From positions 273,112 through 295,770 of the forward strand of contig NW_005434662.1 in assembly GCF_000315625.1 (NCBI RefSeq): a stretch of 22,659 nucleotides of DNA. The letters are read 5' to 3'. This DNA is from Guillardia theta CCMP2712. Its lineage: Eukaryota; Cryptophyceae; Pyrenomonadales; Geminigeraceae. Shown piece by piece: positions 11,717 to 21,054 of this stretch. Under the pieces are notes generated by a model. That model did no database searches. It saw only the letters and a list, made by a program, of their open reading frames with translations, and was not told the DNA's origin. Positions within the stretch are counted from its first letter, which is position 1, and each line of letters begins with the position of its first letter. The translations under genes and the position numbers were made by a program.

Positions 11717-11745
11717 AATTTCTTTTTTCCTTCAAAAAAGAAATT
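11717..11745. repeat. Perfect 12-bp inverted repeat (hairpin)
   Basis: AATTTCTTTTTT at 11717-11728 and AAAAAAGAAATT at 11734-11745 are exact reverse complements separated by CCTTC. The stem is AT-rich. It lies in a spacer far from any gene end, so a terminator role is not supported. Confidence 0.85.
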
Positions 11746-12386
11746 TCTTCGCTCATTTATTGGAGGTGGGGGTAGAAAAAGTACCCACCATTTCAACTAC
11801 ATATTTACTTTTTTTATGGGGGTGATAGTACTGATTGGTGTTTTGATGGTAGGGTAGTGTGTCGGATTCCAGGAGATTCAGATTATAAAAACACATTTGG
11901 CTCGAAAAAATGCAAAAATGCATCGCTCAAGGGTATATCCACAAAAATGATATTTAAGAATTTAAAAACTCGCCTTTTTGATTTTAAAAGGTTTTCCCTG
12001 TCCCCCCAGGGCAGCTTAGAGTCACCTCTCCAAGAAGTCCGCCTCAGATAGAACTTATCAGAAGCGCCCGGATCTATCATCACGGATATCACTGAGACCC
12101 GGCCCGGCGGCCCGGCGGCCTCCGGGTTACAGTTTTAGTTAACTTTGAGTGGACTGTTGTGCCCGATGGCAACAGAGCCAGGGGAGTCGCGAGAGATCAT
12201 GGGCAGGAGCATGAGCAGGAGACGAGGAGGAGGTAGCAGATGCTTCATCCGAGACCAGCGACTGACTGCAGCTGCTGTCTTTGGTTGCTTCTCTCGTTCT
12301 CTCTACCAGGACTGAAATTGGCTCCATCCGCCGCAACCTTGCATCGGCAGGAAATCGTTTGCTGCTGAAGCAGGCTCTCGCTCGCA

Positions 12387-13872
12387 ATGATCATTTCTTG
12401 CCTTGCTCTCGGAAGCAGAGGTGATGTCGAGCCACTGCTGGCTCTGGCGGAGGGACTGCTTCTCAAGGAAAGTCTCCAGGACTTGAGCGTCAGGATTGCT
12501 TGCAGGAACGAAATCTGGAACGACCTTGCAAGCTGCTCCCCTCCCCTGCCGCAAGTGTCTCACTTCCCCATCAGAAGCTGCTCGGTCGACATGGCGGTTG
12601 CGCTGCATGCAGAAAGACGAAGTCAAGAGCCTCCCAGCAAGGCGGTGGGCAGGGAGGATGTGAAGCGATTCGAAGAGGAGGAACGAGCGGAACTGCTTCA
12701 GGCCTGTCACGGGGCAGACGTGATTGTCTGCAATCTCTTCACATTGGAAGGATTTCACATCAGTGAGAAGATGCGCATCCCTTGTGTCATTGTCTCCCCG
12801 TGCCTGCCACCGAATCGAATGCCTGCCACGTTCGAGCGGCAGTTCATGGATGAATTCCCCCTCCTGTACAGGAAGCTCAAGGCGTCTGCGAGAGGCTTGG
12901 AGGATGAGGATGCGCTTTCACGGCCCGTCTGCTGGTCGGACGTGACCGCATGGATGTGGAGGGTGTTTCTCGATGACCATGGCACATGGCGCGAACAATG
13001 CCTTGGGTTGCCGGCAATTCCGCTAGACAAGTTCGAGGAGGAGGGAGGAGAGCCGCTGCCGCAAGCTCCGCTCCTCCTGCTCACTGTCTCCCAGCGGCTG
13101 CTAGCTCTTGACGAGAGTGATCAGTTCCTTGCATGGAAGTCTTGCGCTCGATTTGTGGGGAATCAAGTGAGGGAAAGTTCAAAGTCCGTGGAGCTTGACA
13201 AGGAGCTGATGTCATTCCTGTCTTCAAGTCATTCATTGCAAGCGGGTGACAGGGTAGAGACGTCCGCCCCCTCAAGGACGGTGTGCGTGTGCTTCGGTTC
13301 CATGCCGAGCCTGGGGTTTCTTGAGAGTGCTGAAGAAAAAGATGTCGACAGTGCAGAAGCGTTTCTTGTCACGATCATGAGAGGCCTCAAGAGTTTGAAT
13401 CTCAGATGCGTCTGGATGCTTCAAGGGTTCCATCCGACCATCAAGAGTAAGGTAAGCTACATCCCTTCCTGCTTTACACTGAAGTTGCCATGTGTGTGGC
13501 AGCTTGAACGAGCGGCAGGAGCTTGTGTTCACCACCACTTCTTCACTTTTGTTGCTCATCCCCATGCTCTCATCTTGCCACACTGTTTCGCCATGATTCA
13601 TCACGGGGGTGCTGGATCAGTTGCGGCTGCCATTCGGCATGGCTGTATGCACGTGAGGGACTGGCTGTTCGCTTCCTCTCCTCACACTTCTGCAGATTGT
13701 CTTCCCCCTGACTTTCGACCAAATATACTGGGCAGTATTACTGGAAAGAGCAGGACTAGCGTGCAGAGCTCAACCGTGGCGTAGCGTTACTGATGAAAGC
13801 ATAAAGTCTTCCTTGCAGTTTGCGATGGATCATTACGACATTCGTCTCGCCATGAAAGGAGGCCAAAGTTGA
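12387..13872 (+). CDS. UDP-glycosyltransferase of the sterol-glucosyltransferase (GT1) type
   Basis: Seen: exons 12387-13451, 13503-13652 and 13696-13872 joined by introns of 51 and 43 nt; 463 aa. The N-terminus IISCLALGSRGDVEPLLALA is the signature of GT-B sterol/MurG-like glycosyltransferases. VCVCFGSMPS marks the start of the C-terminal domain. LPHCFAMIHHGGAGSVAAAIRHG is the nucleotide-sugar HHGGAG motif, and after splicing FPLTFDQIYWA supplies the usual DQ motif. Known: these enzymes move a sugar from a UDP-sugar to a sterol or another small hydrophobic acceptor. No membrane helix or PH/GRAM domain is visible, so cytosolic or peripheral membrane action is inferred. Odd: the first intron is a multiple of three without stops, so its retention would add 17 residues. 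The 3' end may instead splice at 13868-13914 into an exon ending at 14069, adding a basic tail. Confidence 0.88.
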
Positions 13873-15080
13873 CTCGTTCTTAGTACGCTGTCTGACTGAC
13901 TTCGTTGTTGTTAGCTGATGAGAAGGATTCTCCGCTTCTGCAATGGAAGATGGTGATAACTGACGATGCAAGGCTGCATTCTAAAACAGTCCGAAGGAGC
14001 TGCAGAAGGAAGAGGAATGTGGCCGAGAAAAGAGCACTGAATGGATGGAGCGAGTTTGTCGTCAAGTAGCAGCATCCAGCGAGTGAAGAAATCGGAGTAC
14101 ACGGCACCTGAAACCGTCAACAAAAACAATCCAGGAAAAAGGGAGGTACCAGTACCCGAGGTAAGACAACGGACAGAACGTTCTTGTTTTATTTTACAGC
14201 AGATTGAATAGCTACAGGTGTTGGTATGAGTCGGTGACATTTGTGCATGTGGATGGACGTTCAGCTCGATGGAAGAGGCGAGAGAAGAGCGTTCGATCGT
14301 CAACTCTGCCACCAAGATGCAACCAACCATCAGCATGTCTGTAACAATCATTCGACACACAGTCTGACAAACATAAGTTCTTTCATCATGGTCTCAATGA
14401 CTGCTGCAGCAGAATCGCTGGAATCACATCAAGATCACATCGAGGTTTTAAAAAAGTCCAGCTAAAGACCTTGCCATTGACATTTAAAGACCTGTTCCCA
14501 CTTGCTCCCTTTCTCACTTAATACCTCCTCATAGTCTGAGTCTGCAACCCCCCTCGATCACTCCTTGTCTATTGTGACATCGTCTCCTGCTCTACTCTGC
14601 ATGCTCCTCCCATCCCCCGTTGCTCCTTCCTCTCGTTGTTTCATTCCTGTAACACCGGCGACCTTCCTGTCTTATCTCCATATCCTTTTCTCAAAAAGAA
14701 ACACCTTACCACCCCTACCTCTCCCGGAATTTCACCGGTCATTGTACTTCCTCGACCGTTGTTAGGCCCCATGGCTGCAGGTAGCAGCATGCCAGCCTTC
14801 AAGGCATGCTTCTACACCCCTCCTACCTCCTCCTCCTCTTCCTCCTCTTCCTCCTCCTCCCTCCCTCCTTCCTGCCTGTCGGCCACCTAAACTTCTACCA
14901 CGACGTTGACCGGTATCTCCTTGACAGCTGCAACCAGAGCAGCAACAGCACAGGTCACAGTCAAACAGCCTCCCCTGCTCTCTTGCCCCCCAATCACCAG
15001 CTCGTTCTTGGTCTTGCCAGCATGTCTGACTGAGTCTACGGCGATAAATCCTTCCTGCCGCTTCTCCTCTTGTCTCTGCG
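13873..15080. other. Spacer between glycosyltransferase and NCX genes
   Basis: Apart from the possible alternative terminal exon at 13915-14069 (51 open codons, entered through a GT-AG intron of 47 nt), no gene is supported. It contains a TCC-rich tract (14821-14875) and an 8-bp hairpin, AGCATGCC (14786-14793) with GGCATGCT (14803-14810). The plus strand from 14900 to 15080 is pyrimidine-rich, as expected for a 5' flank, but no clear promoter element is seen. Confidence 0.55.
14821..14875. repeat. TCC/CTT-rich simple repeat
   Basis: An imperfect run of TCC and TCCTCTT units on the plus strand, upstream of the NCX gene. Low-complexity sequence only. Confidence 0.85.
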
Positions 15081-18041
15081 ATGAACTCTCGTACCTCGGC
15101 CTCGCTCCTCCTCTTGCTGATGGTGCCGTCTGCAAGGGCCGATGGATGGTGCCAGGGGAACAAGGCCACCATGAGCTGCTGCAATCCAGCCAACGGGGGA
15201 GAAGCAGGGGTCTACTTCCTCCCTATCTTCCCCATGGAGTATGAGTGGGACCGAGGGTTTCGCGCCTTCTTGTACCTGGTGGGTCTGCTGTGGAGCTTTT
15301 TGGGTGTTTCTGTGCTCAGCGATGTGTTCATGACCGGCATCGAGAGGGTGACGAACTCGACGAGGAAGGTGAGACGGCCGAAGCTCGACTCCAACGGCAG
15401 AGCGATCCTGGTGGACGGTCAAGAGCAGTACGAGGAGGTGCAAGTCTTGATTTGGAACCCAGCGGTAGCCAACCTCACGCTCATGGCCCTGGGGTCGTCG
15501 ACCCCGGAGATCCTCCTCTCAGTCATTGAGATCTGCTTCTCAGGCTTCTACTCGGGCGAGTTGGGGCCAGGGACGGTCGTTGGGTCGGCCGCGTTCAACC
15601 TGTTTGTGATAACTGCACTCTGCATGCTCTCGATCCCTAAGTCGGAGACGAGGAAGATAGACGGGTTCCTCTCCTTCTGCATCACCACCGTCTTCTCAGT
15701 CTTCGCCTACCTGTGGGTTTACATCTCTGTGATGGACAACGTGGTGACAGTGGCGGAAGCTGTCATCACCTTCTGCATGTTCCCACTGCTGACGTTGATG
15801 GTGTACATGGCGGACAACGGGCTCTACTCGAAGATGTTCTACACCATAGCAAGAATCCGACCGGACGAGCTCGACGATGAGACCCCGCCGCCTGCACCCA
15901 TGACATCTACCCCACTAGAGTCCTTCCGCTCCTTCTCGGCGCTTCAGACCAGTCGCTCGATCATCGAGGACGGAGGGAAACTCTTCCTGCGGCAGAACCA
16001 GTCTCGCGTCAAGTATCGTCACCTTGCTCTTCAGAGCCTCATGGGAGGCAAGAAGATCACGCCCGAAGACCTGCAGGCCCCGGAGCTCTACATAGAGAAG
16101 AACCTGATGGAGGCAGAGGCCGAGTCGCTTCTCCCTGTGATCCAGTTTGAGAGCCCGAACTTCTCTTTCCTCGAGACTGTCGGGATTGCCAAACTGGTTG
16201 TGACGCGTCAGGGGAACTTGTCGGTGGAGGCAGATGTTGAGTACCAAACCAGAGATGGCACAGCAAAGAACTCGGTGCACTACGAGCAAACCAGCGGCGT
16301 CCTCCACTTCGATCCCTTCGAGACTGAGCAGACCATCTTGATTCGTATCCTGCATGACTTGGAATGGAACGAAGATTTGGAGTTCACGACGGAGCTTTCG
16401 GTCGTGGATTCTCAGCTCGTGAAACTTGGGGGGATGTATCAGGCCGTCGTGACCATCATCGACATGGACGGGCCGGGGGTCTTCGAGTGGGTGGAGAAGG
16501 AGCCTCAGTTCTTTCTCAGCTCGGACAGCGCGGCATACCTCCAGCTGCAGAGGATGAAGGGATGCACTGGCGATGTCAAGATCAGGGTGAGGACAGTCGA
16601 CGACAGCGCGCAGGTCAAGTTGCTGGCTGGTCGTATCATCTGCTCACGCGGTATCCCTTGCAGGCAGGACAGCACTTCGTCGGCATGGATGAGTTGGTGT
16701 CCTTCAAGGACTGTCAGGCCTCCAAGACTGTCAAGGTGTCTGACTTACTCCTTCCTCCTTTCAAGCGCTCTGACATCTCCTCAGATTCGCCTCCAGAACT
16801 TTGACAAGCCTGAGGACGCGGGGGAAGACTACATGGTAGGCTGTGCTGCCGGTGGCCGTGGCTGACCTTGTTGTGCAGGTTCGATTTTTTGTTAAGATAC
16901 AAGACATGGACGACGGTTCAGGCATTGTGATCAGCGAGTACGACACGATAGAAGTGCGAGTTGAGCACAGGGAGCAAGCCGACGAGGACGAGGAGATCAC
17001 CTGGACGCAGCAGTTCAAGCAGGCGCTGAGTGTCAACGGAGGTCAAGACATGGCTGACGCCAGCGCTACTGGGCTTGTGCTGCACTACATCTCCATCACC
17101 TGGAAGCTCGTCGCTGCCTTCATCCCTCCTCCGTCCATCTGGGACGGCTGGGCGACCTTTTGCGTCGCCCTGGGGATGATCGGGGTGGTGACCACACTGA
17201 TCAACGACCTTGCCTCCATCTTCGGCTGCATCATCGGGCTCGAGGACCCCGTCACTGCCATCACCATCGTCGCTCTCGGCACCTCCCTCCCCGACACGTT
17301 CGCCTCCGTCCTCTCCATCCGGGCGGATGACAACGCTGACAACGCCGTCGGGAACGTGACGGGCAGCAACTCCATCAACGTCTTCCTCGGTCTTGGGCTG
17401 CCCTGGACGATTGCGGCGATTTACTGGCACTACACACCTCCGACTGCGAGGTTGGGAGAGGAAGAGCTGAGGGAAACCTGCTGCGAAGATGGCGTGGAAG
17501 AGGCAAAGGAGATGAGGGGAAGAGGGAGGGAGAGAGAGAGGGAGCGAACATACAAGATAAGGCGGGAGCGAGGGAAATGGCGGAGGAGGGAGTTGAAGAG
17601 AACATGATTGATTTCGAGTTTCAGGTGGTTGGAAACTTATCAAGGGACACCCGGCAACCGTCCAAGAATGTATCCAAGCGTGCAGAACAACAATGCTTTC
17701 CTGCCGGAGAACGGGGGCAACGGCGGGTTTGTGGTAGCAGGAGGGAACTTGGGGTTCAACACTATCTACTTCACGATCCTCACCGTCATAGCCATCTCCA
17801 CTTTGCTGCTCAGGCGCTTCGTCTATGGACACGAACTTGGAGGAGAAGGAATGATTAACAAAGTTTCGGTAAGCGAGGAGGATACAAAGATGTCGCCTCA
17901 TGGTCGGTGCAGGCTGCTCTGTTCCTGCTGTTGTGGTTCGCCTATATCATAGTCGCAAGCTTACAGGTCAGCCTCCATCTGCTGTTCGCTCACACTCACA
18001 AGAAGCAGACTTACTATCCAAGCTCCTTCCCCGCCTTCTAG
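15081..18041 (+). CDS. Na+/Ca2+ exchanger, NCX family, with two Calx-beta domains
   Basis: Seen: exons 15081-16613, 16664-16735, 16785-16835, 16879-17450, 17625-17868 and 17913-18041, phases consistent; 866 aa. A signal peptide covers residues 1-20. The alpha-1 repeat (about 126-152) reads NPAVANLTLMALGSSTPEIL, and alpha-2 (17239-17400) has DPVTAITIVALGTSLPDTFAS and NVTGSNSINVFLG; both carry the acidic ion-binding residues. The cytosolic loop holds Calx-beta 1 (about 350-462, ending IIDMDG) and Calx-beta 2 (about 468-600, built across four exons). Known: NCX proteins move about three Na+ against one Ca2+ across plasma or organelle membranes, and Calx-beta domains sense Ca2+. The length is near that of animal NCX (about 970 aa). 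The last exon encodes a final membrane helix; its exact end is uncertain, because a GTCAGC donor at 17967 could lead to another exon. Confidence 0.93.
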
Positions 18042-19480
18042 CTAACGCTGTTAATTTCCAAGCCCTCGACTTTTCACGATTTTTTTCCGTCTTGTTATAC
18101 ATTGATTCTCAACCATTTACTTCAAGGAATTCAAATCAAGTCGCACTTCTCGATGAACAGCCCACAACAGCTGCACTGTGTTAAGCCCTATGATCTGCTT
18201 CTCCCGATACTAAGCTTGCGAAAGTAGCGAGTCATACCAGCACATATTCCAATAACACCTAGACTCCATACTGCTTCAAGAACGCAAGTTTGCTGGTCTG
18301 ATTCGCGTGATCATATTTCTTCATGCACAAGCTGGCGTCGGACTGGTTTGGACCGAGCGAGCTTCTGAACAACTTCACAGCACATGCCTCCAAAATCCTA
18401 CCAGATCAAATCAGAGATGAAAACGTTTTCTACAACTCTCTCGACTTAAATTTCTCCCGCATGACAGATCTAAGCACACAGCTTGAAGGGAATGCTAAAA
18501 TCTACTTTGTTCTCAATCTTGCTTCCACAAAATCACCGAGAAAAGTACTCTGTTGCATCGAGTATCCGCTAGGCACAACTCTATGACGCGCATGGAAATG
18601 CAGTGGATCTATTGTTTTCCTGCTAGCCCAGAGACTTTCCTGCAGCGATTCTGACCTAGAGAAACATGTTCGCTATCTTGACCTTCTCATACCGACCAAG
18701 CATAAACCAACAAACATCAGAGGAGACGAGGCAAGGTACTCCTTCATTGCACCGTTCAGCCCTCAGTGCGTAGGCTCACTCTATCGTTCTACTTCTCTTC
18801 CACCTGTTAACTACAGTGGACATAGATTCTTCCTCTCCTCACCTTGTCGACATCTTGGTATGCTTCGGCATCGCGAACGGCGTTGGCGCCTGCTTTCCGT
18901 GCATGGTTGAATCGGCGCTCTCAAGAGTCATCCAACACTACCCCCTCTAAATCCCTCTGAATCACCCCTCCAATAGCATTACCCCCTACCCCTTCAATAA
19001 TACTAAAAATAACCCCAGATTCCCCTTACACCACCCCACCCTATTTTAAACGATATCAAATACACCCGTAGGACAACATTTTGGGTACCCCATGAGGGAT
19101 TCTATTGTACCCCTCTTTGAGATTAATTTAGAACCCGTAGCATAGTACCCCCACCCCTCTTCTTCTAGCTCAAGAAGAGAGAAAGGAGTTTTTAACTTAA
19201 CTTTTGAGTAAAAGATGTAGAGGGCAGCAAGAAATGACGGGGAGGGGAGAAGGGGGGGGGGTAAGAAGAAGCAGAGGAAAGCAAGTAGCGATGCATAGAG
19301 GTAGATAGTGAAGACGAAGCGACAGTGAAGCGATGCCAGGCTGAAGGAGGAGGGAAAGTCATACAAGGCAAGGACTTGACGATCAACTTTATGTTTGTGA
19401 CTCATTGTTCCACCCACTCTGAAATCCTTTGGTTGAAGGTGCAATAGTCAGTCAAAGTCGTAATTGAGAACAGCATAAGG
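18042..19480. other. Spacer between NCX and ABM genes
   Basis: About 1.4 kb with no convincing gene. An 87-codon plus-strand frame at 18323-18586 is AT-rich and matches no family I know. Between 18930 and 19160 the plus strand is strongly C-rich with repeated ACCCC words (ACCCCCTACCCC type). A G-rich run lies at 19252-19261. Three words here appear in the same order, inverted, near 11758-11860. Confidence 0.55.
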
Positions 19481-20910
19481 ATGTGCAGACTCGTTTCTTG
19501 CTGCCTTCTTCTTGTTTGCTTGCCACACGCCTTCCCATTTGCAGCAATCCCTTCTGTCAAGGTGCCTGAGACCTTCGGGGCCTTGAGAAAGTTTTTGGAC
19601 TTGCAAAAGCATGATTCATCCAAGTTGCTGGCTGGCCTGAGGCAACATGTGAGCAGGAGAAGGCCAACAGCTCACAGTCTATCAAGGATGTCTGGTGGAT
19701 CGAGCGGTGAGATAATTCGGCGGGAAGTGCTCACTGAATCTCGCTGGCAGAGACTAGCATGGGGATTCTTGTGTTCATTACGTGTGTTCCGGGAACCGAA
19801 GAGGCTTTCAAGGAAGCCTCCCTCAACAATGCCAAGAACAGTGTGCAAGAAGCTGGTATTGCTCGCTTCGACTGCATTCAGGTTTGGGATGCAAAGTAGC
19901 TTCGTGGGGGGCAACACTGACAGTAGCCTCCTGACAGAGCATCACCGATCCTACCAAGTTCGTGCTCGTGGAGGTGGCTCTAGTCTCGTCACCCCCTCGT
20001 GCGTTGACGGCTTCCTTGCGATCAGGTGTACAAGACGGGAGCGGACGGGCAGGCAAAACATCGGGAAACCGCACATTACTTGAAATGGAGGGACACCGTC
20101 GCCGACATGATGGCGGAGCCCAGGACGGCGGTCAAGTACAACACGATCTTTCCTGAATCCTTCAAAGGATGGGATGTGCCCCAGGAACTCAGCAGCGGGG
20201 GAGCAGGTGCGCTCTGGGGAGGAGGGAGGTGAGGTGCTGATCGGGGGGCAGAGGACGGAAAGGACAACCTACTGGCCGTACACGTCTCGGTGCAGTGCAA
20301 GCCCGGCACTGAGAATGACTTCATTCAAGCTTCCGTTGAGAACGCCAAGAACAGTGTGAGGGAGCCGGGCATCGCAAGGTTTGATGTCCTTCAGGTGAAG
20401 TAGCTCCCGATGAGCGTTCGTGTCTGCATCCGAACCCTCCGAGGCTGGACTCACACGTGGAGTAGAATCAGGAGGATGCGACCAAGTTCCTCCTCATCGA
20501 GGTCTACCGCAGTGAGGCTGCTACCCTCGAGCACAAGGAGACCGCGCACTACAAGGTGAGAAGCATGGCCTTGCTTGCTCGTGGGGTGAGACTGACCCTC
20601 TGGTTCCAAGAAATGGAGAGACACCGTCCAGGATATGATGGCGCAACCTCGATCGGCCTTGTGAGCTGCCTCCTATCTTCAATTCTTACTCTCCCTCCCT
20701 CTCCCTCCCTCCCTCCCTCTCCCTCCCTCTCCCTTCCTCCCTCTCTCTCCCTCCCTCTGCCTCTCTTCCTTCCTCCCCCAACACACAAATCCCCCTCTGT
20801 CCCTTCATTTTCCTTTCCCGTCTCCCTTTTGCCGTTGTTTAGACCTTGCCAACAGGAAATACACGTCTTGCTTCCCCTTTCTCGATCAGAACTGGAAGTA
20901 TCCCCTCTGA
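19481..20910 (+). CDS. Plastid-targeted tandem ABM-domain protein
   Basis: Seen: exons 19481-19706, 19751-19881, 19938-19973, 20026-20206, 20252-20394, 20472-20555, 20611-20660 and 20856-20910, all GT-AG with matching phase. The N-terminus [18 protein letters not shown] is a signal peptide, followed by FPFA and a basic stretch, fitting a bipartite plastid presequence. Two ABM (antibiotic biosynthesis monooxygenase, Pfam PF03992-type) domains follow. Domain 1: [61 protein letters not shown]. Domain 2 repeats each block: [63 protein letters not shown]. Known: ABM proteins are small ferredoxin-like folds that act as cofactor-light monooxygenases, haem-degrading enzymes or LsrG-type isomerases. 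The substrate cannot be deduced. The second domain ends only a few residues after KYTSCFP, at TGA 20908. Confidence 0.9.
20690..20775. repeat. Pyrimidine-rich simple repeat in the last ABM-gene intron
   Basis: Imperfect CCCTCCCTCT units. They lie inside the 195-nt intron 20661-20855, which is several times longer than the other introns of this gene; the repeat accounts for much of the extra length. Confidence 0.85.
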
Positions 20911-21054
20911 CTAGGTGATTCCTGTGCGGTAAACGCTCCTTGTGCTTGACCGGCGACTGCCTTGCAGGACGAAGCAAGCTCTAGAAACGACAGGACACGC
21001 GCGTGTGTAGATGCGAGTTACATTACAGTATCCTCTATCGCTTCTTCTGGTGAT

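Larger units (their letters stand above)
10975..12386. other. Divergent spacer with low-complexity and AT-rich tracts
   Basis: About 1.4 kb without a supportable gene, between the minus-strand orphan and the plus-strand glycosyltransferase. It contains pyrimidine-rich sequence (11330-11660) with a (TCTCC)n tract, a strong 12-bp hairpin (11717-11745), an AT-rich stretch (11700-12000) and a GC cluster (12097-12125) preceded by TATCACTGA. Open frames on both strands are simple-sequence artefacts. Promoters for both flanking genes should lie here, but none could be defined. Confidence 0.6.

Noticed and set aside
12303-12758. 151-codon minus-strand frame
   Set aside because: Antisense shadow of the glycosyltransferase first exon.
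16918-17901. 327-codon minus-strand open frame
   Set aside because: Antisense to the NCX alpha-2 exon, which has a clear protein identity. The frame results from high GC at third positions and shows no domain.
18323-18586. 87-codon plus-strand frame in the NCX-ABM spacer
   Set aside because: AT-rich codon use unlike the neighbours, no recognisable motif and no supporting splice sites. It may be chance, though an orphan exon cannot be fully excluded.
19046-19444. 132-codon minus-strand frame with a hydrophobic stretch
   Set aside because: It runs through the G-rich/C-rich simple tracts, and its composition follows the repeats. No domain or signal arrangement is convincing.
20661-20855. Pyrimidine tract considered as a possible CRISPR-like or satellite array
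   Set aside because: Units are irregular CCCTCCCT simple sequence inside an intron; there are no spacers.
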